Counted from the first letter of the stretch, positions 1-5,603 are shown. The stretch is 8,067 nucleotides of DNA from Acidimicrobiaceae bacterium (GCA_013044365.1 JABEUP010000047.1:1-8067), one strand, 5' to 3'. A program made the numbers and translations. Notes: a model not told the origin generated them from the letters alone.

Positions 1-252
1 GCCCGCGCAGACTCCGTACCTAACCTCGATATTCAGGAGAATGATGTAAGGTGCAGCCACGCTTCTTCGGTAGGTCCTATTGATGAGGACCAGCAGTACT
101 ATCTGGAAAGTCGTGGAATCAATCCGGAATTGGTCCAGAGGCTGATAGTCGGCGGATTTTTTGCCGAAATGGCCGACAGATCTGAAATTGTCGGGTTAAA
201 GGAAACCTTGATGGTCTTATCGGCAAGGAAGTGGAAGGAATTTCAGCAGTGA
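1..252 (+). CDS. sufD: SufD, Fe-S cluster assembly scaffold subunit (C-terminal fragment)
   Basis: This is the last 83 codons of a gene that enters from the left edge, open from base 1 to a TGA at 250-252. It contains the conserved C-terminal SufB/SufD block, with RCSHASSVGPIDEDQ followed by YYLESRGI. The Cys-Ser-His form of that motif and the following GPIDED favour SufD over SufB, which normally reads CEHEATTSKISEDQ. SufD is the non-catalytic partner of SufB in the SufBC2D scaffold that builds [4Fe-4S] clusters in the cytoplasm, and its C-terminal helices are where SufC docks. The stop codon overlaps the GTG start of the Rieske gene, so the two are probably translationally coupled. The N-terminal part, and whether sufB precedes it, cannot be seen. 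SufB is the only serious alternative. Confidence 0.9.
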   Translation, partial: ARADSVPNLDIQENDVRCSHASSVGPIDEDQQYYLESRGINPELVQRLIVGGFFAEMADRSEIVGLKETLMVLSARKWKEFQQ

Positions 253-566
253 GTAAGAAGATTTATCTTTGCGATATAAATGAATTGCAGAGTGGCACTG
301 TGCAGAAGTTCATTGCTGATGGTAATGAGATAGCTCTCGCCCGGATCGACAATGACTTTTACGCCATCGGAGACCGCTGCAGCCACGCCAATTATTCCCT
401 CTCGGAGGGCGAGCTTTTAGTCGGGGAGAAAGAGTTGGAGTGTTGGAAGCACGGATCGACATTTTCCCTAATATCCGGCAAGCCAACCTGTTTACCAGCT
501 ACTAAAGCGGTTCCAGTTTATGATGTGGTTGTCGAGGGCGACAGAGTCATGGTGGTGACAAGTTGA
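249..566 (+). CDS. Rieske [2Fe-2S] ferredoxin embedded in the suf operon
   Basis: This is a 105-residue soluble Rieske-type ferredoxin with no signal peptide or membrane segment. The cluster ligands are visible as C44-x-H46 and C65-x2-H68, separated by 18 residues, followed by the usual GKPTCLPATKAVPVY strand region. It resembles the ferredoxin subunits of non-haem dioxygenases and the small Rieske proteins found between sufD and sufC in actinobacterial suf operons. A role as electron donor to, or early client of, the SUF machinery is inference. I chose GTG at 249 because it overlaps the sufD stop (GTGA) and has an AAGGA motif at 235-239, 9 nt upstream. The longer GTG start at 231 has its purine stretch directly abutting it and would add six residues. 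The 3' end overlaps sufC by 4 bp. Confidence 0.9.
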   Translation: MSKKIYLCDINELQSGTVQKFIADGNEIALARIDNDFYAIGDRCSHANYSLSEGELLVGEKELECWKHGSTFSLISGKPTCLPATKAVPVYDVVVEGDRVMVVTS

Positions 567-1348
567 GCCGGCAGCATGTTTTGAGGATTGAAAATCTGCA
601 TGCCAGTGTCGGACACAAAGAAATTCTCCGAGGAATCGATCTCCAGCTGAAAAGCGGAGAGGTGCATGCGGTCATGGGTCCGAATGGGTCAGGAAAGTCT
701 ACGCTTTCCCATGTCTTAATGGGTAAGCCTGGATACGAGGTGACCCGGGGATCGATTTTTCTTGATGATACGGATCTTTTGGCGCTTCCCGTTTGGGAAA
801 GGGCGCAGGCCGGATTGTTTCTGGTTTCCCAGTATCCGATTGAAGTCCCGGGCGTCTCTTTGGAAGAAGCTTTGAGAGCTGCGTTCGATACCACCGGCCT
901 AGATGCCAGCGAGCTACACCAGCGAATCCTGGCGGAATCAGACGGGATCAGGTTTCCCTTGGCTCTTTTGGGAAGGTCTCTAAACGTAGATTTTTCTGGA
1001 GGAGAGAAAAAGCGAAATGAAATGGTTCAGTTGGCGGTTTTGAAGCCAAAATTTGCCGTTCTTGATGAAATCGATTCCGGTCTTGACATAGATGCTTTGA
1101 GAGATGTTTCAAAAAGAGTCGAAGTGGCTACTAATAATGATCGGCTTGGGGTGTTGGCTATCACTCACTACTCAAGACTGCTGAAGGAGTTGCGTCCAGA
1201 CCGCGTGCATGTTCTAGTCCGTGGCGAGATTGCAGCTAGCGGGGGTCCAGATCTTGCTGAACAGTTGGAGAAGACAGGGTACGCCGAATACGGTGTTGTT
1301 GAGGATCCGGGAAAGGCGGTTCCATCCGGTATTCTCGGGCTTCATTAG
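563..1348 (+). CDS. sufC: SufC, Fe-S assembly ABC ATPase (copy 1)
   Basis: A 261-residue cytoplasmic ABC-type ATPase that powers remodelling of the SufB-SufD scaffold during cluster assembly. Visible motifs are Walker A GPNGSGKST (39-47), Q-loop Gln90 in SQYPIEVPGV, signature FSGGEKKRNE (144-153), Walker B FAVLDEIDSG (164-173) with SufC-specific SGLDIDAL, and the H-loop His202 in ITHYSRLL. All catalytic residues are present. Two local oddities are Asp143 in NVDFSGG, where NVGFSGG or NEGFSGG is usual, and Ser89 before the Q-loop Gln, where Phe is usual. The start is TTG at 563, forming a TTGA overlap with the Rieske stop; GGTGGTGA lies just upstream. A second, diverged SufC is encoded on the other strand at the right edge. 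Unlike many actinobacterial operons, sufS does not follow this copy. Confidence 0.94.
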   Translation: MSRQHVLRIENLHASVGHKEILRGIDLQLKSGEVHAVMGPNGSGKSTLSHVLMGKPGYEVTRGSIFLDDTDLLALPVWERAQAGLFLVSQYPIEVPGVSLEEALRAAFDTTGLDASELHQRILAESDGIRFPLALLGRSLNVDFSGGEKKRNEMVQLAVLKPKFAVLDEIDSGLDIDALRDVSKRVEVATNNDRLGVLAITHYSRLLKELRPDRVHVLVRGEIAASGGPDLAEQLEKTGYAEYGVVEDPGKAVPSGILGLH

Positions 1349-1353
1349 GAGAT

Positions 1354-1369
1354 AGTGACATTTTTCACT
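1354..1369. promoter_or_regulatory. CRP/FNR-family-like palindromic operator, site 1
   Basis: AGTGA-CATTTT-TCACT is a perfect inverted repeat that extends to TAGTGA/TCACTA at 1353-1370. It has the GTGA-N6-TCAC architecture of CRP-type binding sites. Its centre (1361.5) is 33 bp, about three helical turns, upstream of site 2, and about 60 bp upstream of the predicted transcription start near 1422. That spacing resembles a class I activator site. It begins 6 bp after the sufC stop. It could also act as a weak hairpin at the 3' end of the sufC mRNA, but no T-tract follows. Confidence 0.45.
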
Positions 1370-1385
1370 AAATTCTTCCCGTTAA

Positions 1386-1415
1386 TTGTGAAATTGTTCA
1401 CACGATGTGTATAAT
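1386..1415 (+). promoter_or_regulatory. Sigma-70-type promoter reading toward the candidate sRNA
   Basis: The -10 box is a perfect TATAAT at 1410-1415. The -35 candidate is TTGTGA at 1386-1391, which matches TTGACA at four of six positions with an 18-bp spacer. This predicts a start near 1422. The CRP-like site 2 lies over the -35 and spacer. Downstream there is no convincing coding gene on this strand before the terminator at 1495-1536. Confidence 0.55.
1387..1402. promoter_or_regulatory. CRP-like palindromic operator, site 2
   Basis: TGTGA-AATTGT-TCACA matches the CRP consensus TGTGA-N6-TCACA at all ten defined positions. It overlaps the proposed -35 element and spacer of the promoter at 1386-1415, where bound regulator would normally repress or switch promoter use. 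The exact consensus match and its pairing with site 1 in helical phase make a CRP/FNR-family regulator the simplest interpretation. No such regulator is encoded in the window. Confidence 0.55.
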
Positions 1416-1421
1416 ACTTTG

Positions 1422-1536
1422 GAAGCCAGTCATCACCGGGTGTGCAGCTGGTCGAGGGTTTTTGCGGAGGGGGCGTCGCGCACGCGACGATATTATGATA
1501 CTGGGTCGGGCAAAGCTTGGCTCAGTATCATTTTTT
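1422..1536 (+). ncRNA. Candidate regulated small RNA, about 115 nt
   Basis: The segment is bounded by a promoter with a perfect -10 box and by a strong intrinsic terminator, and I see no credible ORF inside. A 32-codon GTG reading frame from 1440 has no ribosome binding site and ends inside the terminator. Predicted structure by eye has three parts: a loose 5' hairpin pairing GCCAG (1425-1429) with CTGGT (1448-1452); a tight GC hairpin CGTCGC-GCAC-GCGACG (1474-1489); and the terminator stem. Between the first two lies an unpaired, G-rich stretch (1454-1473) containing GAGGG and GGAGGGGG. It does not resemble tmRNA, SRP RNA, RNase P RNA or the C-loop 6C RNA of Actinobacteria. It is separate from sufC, which ends about 70 bp earlier, and convergent with the ferredoxin gene. 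Start and end are predictions. Confidence 0.5.
1495..1536 (+). terminator. Rho-independent terminator of the candidate sRNA
   Basis: A perfect 9-bp stem, ATGATACTG (1495-1503) with CAGTATCAT (1523-1531), encloses an 18-nt loop and runs straight into a T-tract (1531-1536). On the opposite strand the stem is not followed by T residues, so it should work only for + strand transcripts. It would also stop any read-through from the suf genes upstream. Confidence 0.8.
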
Positions 1537-1634
1537 AATTAGGGTTTCAGATACAACTCCAGGTGCTGGAATTGCTGTGTTGACATGCACCAGTCCGTTA
1601 GTTTGCGGACACATCCGGGGATGCGGGCAAATGT
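1537..1634. other. Convergent intergenic spacer with small inverted repeats
   Basis: This stretch separates the sRNA terminator from the 3' end of the minus-strand ferredoxin gene. I see no gene. It holds two short perfect hairpins, TCCAG-GTG-CTGGA (1558-1570) and GTCCG/CGGAC with an 8-nt loop (1593-1610). On the minus strand they would lie in the ferredoxin mRNA 3' end, but neither is followed by a T-run, so terminator function is unproven. Confidence 0.25.
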
Positions 1635-1829
1635 TCATTCGTCTGAGATCGAAATTGCCTGGGTGGGGCATCCGTCTACAGCCTCTTCCACAAGGGTTAT
1701 ATCCGACCCGGAAACGTTTTCTTTGAGCAGATAGAGATATCCATCACCACGCACCTCAAATATTTCCGGTGCAAGATCAGCACACACCGCGTTCGACCTG
1801 CATCTGTCGAAATCAACCGTAATTCGCAT
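1635..1829 (-). CDS. Small [3Fe-4S]-type ferredoxin
   Basis: A 64-residue soluble electron carrier with one cluster-binding site. The ligand pattern is C10-x5-C16 followed by C54-P-T, in DRCRSNAVC, ADLAPEIFEV and GCPTQAISI. This is the SoyB/P450-partner ferredoxin family with motif C-x2-?-x2-C-xn-CP. The fourth canonical cysteine position is Asn13 here, so a [3Fe-4S] cluster is expected, although some variants hold [4Fe-4S]. Such proteins often pass electrons to cytochrome P450s, but no P450 or reductase is in the window. I chose ATG at 1829 because AAGGGGG lies 6 nt upstream (1836-1842 complement) and the family normally begins MRI-V-D-D. An upstream in-frame ATG at 1868 would add 13 non-conserved residues. 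It is divergent from the response-regulator gene. I found no clear promoter in its upstream region. Confidence 0.88.
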   Translation of the reverse strand: MRITVDFDRCRSNAVCADLAPEIFEVRGDGYLYLLKENVSGSDITLVEEAVDGCPTQAISISDE

Positions 1830-1835
1830 ATAGGA

Positions 1836-1842
1836 CCCCCTT
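1836..1842 (-). promoter_or_regulatory. Ribosome binding site fixing the ferredoxin start
   Basis: On the minus strand AAGGGGG sits 6 nt before the ATG at 1829. This supports the 64-aa start over the in-frame ATG at 1868. Confidence 0.6.
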
Positions 1843-1924
1843 GCGTTGCGATACTTAGATAATTGCATTGTTTCCGTTGTTATGAAATAGCCACCATCAA
1901 ATCTTTCTTATGAGACTTCGATCA

Positions 1925-2003
1925 TATTGGTATTTGCGATATTGGTGAAGAATCTGGGGCCTTATTCTTTTTTGAAGGCAGTGAGGCTAGAGTTACTATT
2001 GGT
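1925..2003 (+). repeat. Three TATTGGT direct repeats upstream of the response regulator
   Basis: TATTGGT occurs at 1925-1931, 1940-1946 and 1997-2003. The first two are part of the 8-mer ATATTGGT repeated with a 15-bp period. The third overlaps the proposed -10 box and start region of the promoter for the two-component genes. Direct repeats are the usual operator form for OmpR-family regulators, so autoregulation by the adjacent regulator is possible. This is inference: the 15-bp period is longer than the 10-11 bp typical of PhoB or OmpR sites. Confidence 0.35.
1972..1999 (+). promoter_or_regulatory. Possible promoter of the two-component operon
   Basis: TTGAAG (1972-1977), a 16-bp spacer and TACTAT (1994-1999) each match the sigma-70 consensus at four of six positions. 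They predict a start near 2006 and a leader of about 26 nt before the ATG at 2032. No better candidate lies between the divergent ferredoxin gene and the response regulator. Confidence 0.35.
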
Positions 2004-2031
2004 TTACTCGAGCGCATTTGTGAGGCTGCTG

Positions 2032-2709
2032 ATGAGAGTACTTGTGATTGAAGATGAAGTTCGTTTGGGCGATGCCCTGAAAAGAGGCTTGGAAGCGGAA
2101 GGTTTCGCAGTAGACGTTATCCAAAACGGTACTGAGGGACTTTGGATGGCAACAGAAAACCCTTACGATTTAATTCTTTTGGACATCATGTTGCCCGGCA
2201 CGAATGGATTCAAGATTTGCGGAACGCTGAGAGAGCGTGAAGTCTGGACGCCAATTTTAATGCTGACGGCAAAGGATGGCGAGCTAGACGAAGCTGAATC
2301 TCTGGATACTGGTGCTGACGACTTTCTCTCGAAGCCCTTCTCCTTCACTGTTTTATTAGCCAGAATGCGCGCTCTGCTAAGGAGAGGTGTCACTGAAAGG
2401 CCCGTTGTACTATCCGCCGGAAACCTTCATCTCGATCCCGCCAGCCACTCGGTTACGCGGGATGACATTGGAATAATACTCACGTCGAGAGAGTTTTCTC
2501 TGCTTGAGCTACTTATGCGCAGGAAAGGTGAAGTTCTGACTAAAAAGGTCATTCTTGAGCATGTATGGGATTATGACTTCGAGGGCGATTCGAATATCGT
2601 CGAAGTGTACATCGGTTATCTGCGAAAGAAGATTGATGCTCCGTTTGACAAGAGGGCTATCCGAACAATTCGAGGCGTTGGATATCTCTTAGAGGAAAAT
2701 GGTGGCTAG
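2032..2709 (+). CDS. OmpR/PhoB-family two-component response regulator
   Basis: A 225-residue DNA-binding regulator of usual family length. The receiver domain (about 1-118) has acidic pocket E7/D8, phospho-acceptor Asp51 in LLDIMLPG, Thr79 in MLTAKD and Lys101 in LSKPF, so it should be phosphorylatable. The C-terminal winged helix (about 128-222) contains LTSREFSLLELLMRRKGEV and the end motif IRTIRGVGYLLEE. I chose ATG at 2032, where MRVLVIEDE begins the receiver fold and GTGAGG lies 6 nt upstream (2020-2025). The open frame extends to 1927, but the extra 35 residues are hydrophobic and unlike the family. Its cognate kinase starts 4 bp downstream. The target genes cannot be told from sequence; the glycosidase gene behind the kinase is one candidate, and the TATTGGT repeats upstream suggest autoregulation. 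Confidence 0.94.
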   Translation: MRVLVIEDEVRLGDALKRGLEAEGFAVDVIQNGTEGLWMATENPYDLILLDIMLPGTNGFKICGTLREREVWTPILMLTAKDGELDEAESLDTGADDFLSKPFSFTVLLARMRALLRRGVTERPVVLSAGNLHLDPASHSVTRDDIGIILTSREFSLLELLMRRKGEVLTKKVILEHVWDYDFEGDSNIVEVYIGYLRKKIDAPFDKRAIRTIRGVGYLLEENGG

Positions 2710-2713
2710 CTAA

Positions 2714-4261
2714 GTGGCTGTGCGGCAGGGACAAAGCAGCTATCCCTGGTTTCATAGATGGCTTTATTCTGTCCGGTTCAAGATTGCCCTTATCTCTGTT
2801 CTGGTGGTAGGCATAGCGCTCTTCGGCGCGTCAAGAGTCTTACTTACAACCCTTAGGTCTCAACTGGAAAGTTCGATTATCAATCAAACTCGAACACAGG
2901 AAGCAGCCGTTGCGTCATTGGTGAGTTCGGGTTCACTGTCGAATCCGTTGCCACTGCCGAGAAGTGAAATCGCAGTTCAGATCGTTGATTTACAAAATAA
3001 GGTTGTGGCCGCCACCTCTAACATCATCGATCAGCCATCCGCAATCGCATCATTTGACAGCCCTAAAACCGAAGTGTCGTTTGTTCCCGTGCCAAAAGGG
3101 ATGTTAATCGGTGATCAGGACGAATCCGATCGGCGCGGAGTAATGGTCACCTCCATTGCCGGAGGTCCCGGACAGAGTAATTTGACCGTTACAAATGAGT
3201 TGAACGGTCTTACGCTCAAGCTAACTCCCGGTTCTAACGAAACTCCGGTTGGTCAGACCGCGGGTGGTACGTCAGCTCAAACGCTCCTGCCACATACGTA
3301 TCATTCGAAATTCCGGGTCGTCGCTTTAGAATCAATGGCCACAGTGGATCAGTCCTCACTTACTGTTGTCAAAGTGATTAGTGTTGCCTTCCCGCTTTTA
3401 TTGGGTGTTGTGGCACTTCTGGTCATCCTTCTGACCTCGAGGGCCTTAAAGCCGGTGGAGCGCATTAACCGCGAGGTTGCATCAATTACTGGGTCCAATC
3501 TTCATAATAGAATTTCCGTCCCTCCCTCAAAAGACGAAATATCGGAATTGGCAGTGACAATGAATCAGATGCTTGAGAGGTTAGACAGCTCCGCCGAAAG
3601 ATCGAAGAGGTTCGTAGCCGATGCCTCCCATGAGCTCCGTAGTCCTCTCTCGGTGATCCAAACCGAGCTCGAGGTGGGTCTGTTACATCCGGAAGCAGTG
3701 GACTGGCGAAGAACAGCAACGGATGCTCTTGAGGAATCCAGAAGAATGGAGAGAATTGTGGAGGATCTGCTGATGCTGGCACGGGCTGACTCAGGGAAAG
3801 TTCTAGTCCACACTTTGTTGCCAGTTGATTTAGATGATTTGGTTCTCGCCGAAGCATCCAGGCTGAGGCTCTCCGGGAGCGTGACAGTTGACACCAGGGC
3901 TGTAAGTGGGGGACGTATTACTGGGGACCCGCACTACTTATTGCGCGTAGTTCGCAATCTATCGAACAATGCCGCACGTCATGCCATGAGTAAGGTGACC
4001 TTCGCTCTCCATAAGCAAGCGGGCTGGGTCCAGTTGGAGGTCAGTGATGATGGTAAAGGGGTGGCTGAAGATTTGCGTGAGAAGATTTTCGAAAGATTTA
4101 CCCGTCTCGACGAGGCCCGGTCCCGGGATGATGGTGGATCGGGCTTAGGGTTATCGATTGTTCGTACAATTGTTGAGGCGCATGGAGGTACCGTTGAGGT
4201 AACTGGAAACTCGGACGGCTCGAGAGGAGCGCGCTTCGTGGTAAGAATTCCGAGTCTTTAG
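2714..4261 (+). CDS. Membrane sensor histidine kinase (HAMP-HisKA-HATPase)
   Basis: A 515-residue kinase paired with the upstream regulator. Order: short cytoplasmic tail; TM1 about 23-45; extracytoplasmic region about 46-215; TM2 about 219-241; HAMP about 242-294 (RALKPVERINREV); HisKA with phospho-acceptor His306 in FVADASHELRSPL; and HATPase_c. The ATPase domain shows the N box NLSNNAARHA (415-424), G1 box DDGKG (445-449), F box FERFTR (459-464) and G2 box GSGLGLSI (475-482). All catalytic motifs are intact. The outer region, rich in Ser, Pro, Gly and Thr, matches no sensor fold I can name, so the signal is unknown. The start is GTG at 2714, 4 bp after the regulator stop, with GGTGG 8 nt upstream; GTG at 2720 is an alternative. 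Architecture resembles the actinobacterial MtrB/CutS-like and TcrY-like kinases, but I assign no specific name. Confidence 0.94.
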   Translation: MAVRQGQSSYPWFHRWLYSVRFKIALISVLVVGIALFGASRVLLTTLRSQLESSIINQTRTQEAAVASLVSSGSLSNPLPLPRSEIAVQIVDLQNKVVAATSNIIDQPSAIASFDSPKTEVSFVPVPKGMLIGDQDESDRRGVMVTSIAGGPGQSNLTVTNELNGLTLKLTPGSNETPVGQTAGGTSAQTLLPHTYHSKFRVVALESMATVDQSSLTVVKVISVAFPLLLGVVALLVILLTSRALKPVERINREVASITGSNLHNRISVPPSKDEISELAVTMNQMLERLDSSAERSKRFVADASHELRSPLSVIQTELEVGLLHPEAVDWRRTATDALEESRRMERIVEDLLMLARADSGKVLVHTLLPVDLDDLVLAEASRLRLSGSVTVDTRAVSGGRITGDPHYLLRVVRNLSNNAARHAMSKVTFALHKQAGWVQLEVSDDGKGVAEDLREKIFERFTRLDEARSRDDGGSGLGLSIVRTIVEAHGGTVEVTGNSDGSRGARFVVRIPSL

Positions 4262-4307
4262 ATGAATTTATACTTGATTGAACTGCAATTTCATGGTTAT
4301 GTAAGGT

Positions 4308-5549
4308 TTGACTCCTAGTATCTACATAGTGAAAACCTCCCAAGAGATTAAATCAACCCAGCCTGTACGCGGTGAGTTTGTGCCCCGTGGCAGACGTTTG
4401 TACAAACGTCGGCATCCAAAAATTCGCAAATTGATTCTTGCGATTGTCGTGATCGGGTTGGCTAGTTTTACTTGGTCCTTTGGTACCGCTTTAACTGCGG
4501 CAAACCAACAGAGCGAGTCGCTCAAGGCTGTTGAGTGGGTTAGAGGCCATGGAGGTGGACAATTACTCAGGATTGCAGAGGATGTTTGGTATACGTGGCA
4601 TCAGCCACCGAAGGGAGGCACTCCTCCCAAAGGCGCAATATTGGATTCCGCATCTGCCACGTCGTCGCCGCGTACCGCACATGCTGGTCCCCCGCACCTC
4701 GCACCTCCTAAGTCCGTAGTCCCATTTGTCGCAAGTCCGTTGCCTGGAGAGGGAGTTTGGCAACCTGAGGGTAGGACAATAGGAGGATTGCACGGTTTGT
4801 ATGTGACCACAATGCGACCGGACCCGGTTCATACATCATTGGTGGCCGGTCTGGCGTGGATGGATCCAAAGCTGCTGTCGTTTACTCTTTTTGCCGGAGG
4901 AGCAGAGCCTGGAGGAGCGCCTTGGCCAAATATGGGGCCGATAAATTCCTCAGAAGCGGCATCACTAGTTGCGGCATTCAACTCTGGATTTCGGATGCGC
5001 GATTCCAGAGGTGGATATTACTCCAACGGTCGGACGGCATCTCCGCTGGTCAACGGCCAGGCTTCGTTTGTCATTTACTCAAATGGAACAGCGAATGTGG
5101 TGGCCTGGGGACGGGATCAAACCATGACCCCAAATGTGGTTTCGGTGCGGCAGAATCTTTCGCTGATTGTGGACAATGGAAAGGTCACCTCCGGAGTGTT
5201 TTCTCCTAATTACCAGCAGTGGGGAGCTACGGTAGGTAACAGCGTACTTGTGTGGAGATCTGGCGTTGGAGTCACCAGCAACGGTGCAATTGTTTACGCT
5301 GCGGGCCCCGGGCTTAGCGTCGCATCCCTGGCAACGCTGTTGCAAAGGGCGGGGGCTGTCCGCGCCATGGAGTTAGACATTAATAGTACGTGGGTTGACT
5401 ATTTCTTTTTCAATCCTCCGAATGGAGGGCCGGCTTCTCCGGCAAACGGGACTCGGTTGGTCTACAACATGCAGCGCCCCCCACAACGCTATTTCGAGGG
5501 AACTGCTAGAGATTTCATTGGAGTCTTTGCGCGTCCGTATAAGGGATAA
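4308..5549 (+). CDS. Membrane-anchored phosphodiester glycosidase-domain protein
   Basis: A 413-residue protein with a basic cytoplasmic N-terminus (RGRRLYKRRHPKIRK, 27-41), one membrane helix about 42-63, a Pro/Gly/Ser-rich linker (about 98-150) and an extracytoplasmic domain from about 155 to the end. That domain has motifs I associate with the phosphodiester glycosidase (NAGPA/DUF2233-like) family: AAFNSGFRM (222-230), GYYSNGRT, the glycine-rich GPGLSVASLATLLQRAGA (333-350), AMELDINSTW (353-362) and the terminal ARDFIGVFAR. The family's namesake hydrolyses GlcNAc-1-phosphodiesters, so the substrate may be a wall or capsular glycopolymer; that is inference. It lies 46 bp after the kinase gene and is probably co-transcribed or under that system's control. 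The start is uncertain: TTG at 4308 has AAGG only 1 nt away, and GTG at 4329 or 4380 are alternatives. All keep the membrane anchor. Confidence 0.78.
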   Translation: MTPSIYIVKTSQEIKSTQPVRGEFVPRGRRLYKRRHPKIRKLILAIVVIGLASFTWSFGTALTAANQQSESLKAVEWVRGHGGGQLLRIAEDVWYTWHQPPKGGTPPKGAILDSASATSSPRTAHAGPPHLAPPKSVVPFVASPLPGEGVWQPEGRTIGGLHGLYVTTMRPDPVHTSLVAGLAWMDPKLLSFTLFAGGAEPGGAPWPNMGPINSSEAASLVAAFNSGFRMRDSRGGYYSNGRTASPLVNGQASFVIYSNGTANVVAWGRDQTMTPNVVSVRQNLSLIVDNGKVTSGVFSPNYQQWGATVGNSVLVWRSGVGVTSNGAIVYAAGPGLSVASLATLLQRAGAVRAMELDINSTWVDYFFFNPPNGGPASPANGTRLVYNMQRPPQRYFEGTARDFIGVFARPYKG

Positions 5550-5585
5550 TTGGCGCACGGAAAAATACAAAATAACTCACAAGGT

Positions 5586-5603
5586 GCGATTAGATTCGCT
5601 TTT
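5586..5603 (+). terminator. Weak possible terminator after the glycosidase gene
   Basis: GCGA (5586-5589) and TCGC (5596-5599) form a 4-bp stem with a 6-nt loop, followed by TTTT. It sits in the 74-bp spacer between the convergent glycosidase and sufU genes, where termination is expected, but the stem is too short to be confident. No better hairpin was seen for either strand. Confidence 0.2.

Noticed and set aside
547..894. 115-codon minus-strand ORF under sufC copy 1
   Set aside because: It lies opposite the Walker A and Q-loop coding region of sufC and is explained by codon bias there.
1440..1538. Small GTG-initiated ORF of 32 codons inside the candidate sRNA
   Set aside because: It lacks a ribosome binding site, runs through the GC hairpin and ends in the terminator T-tract, so the frame is best explained as chance.
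1580..1608. TTGACA at 1580-1585 as a -35 box
   Set aside because: It is an exact hexamer, but no acceptable -10 box lies 16-19 bp downstream, and what follows on this strand is antisense to the ferredoxin gene.
1517..1726. 69-codon ORF on the + strand from a TTG start
   Set aside because: It begins inside the sRNA terminator, has no ribosome binding site, overlaps the convincing minus-strand ferredoxin gene and its product has no recognisable features.
1948..1973. AAGAAT/ATTCTT hairpin followed by T residues, as a terminator
   Set aside because: The stem is AU-rich with a 10-nt loop and there is no upstream + strand gene to terminate. It lies within the promoter region of the response regulator and is probably chance.
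1927..2031. 35-residue N-terminal extension of the response regulator
   Set aside because: The receiver fold starts at the ATG at 2032, which has a well-placed GTGAGG. The extension is hydrophobic and has no counterpart in the OmpR family.
3486..3894. Two long minus-strand ORFs inside the histidine kinase gene
   Set aside because: They are antisense shadows of the conserved HAMP/HisKA region, lack ribosome binding sites and encode no recognisable protein.
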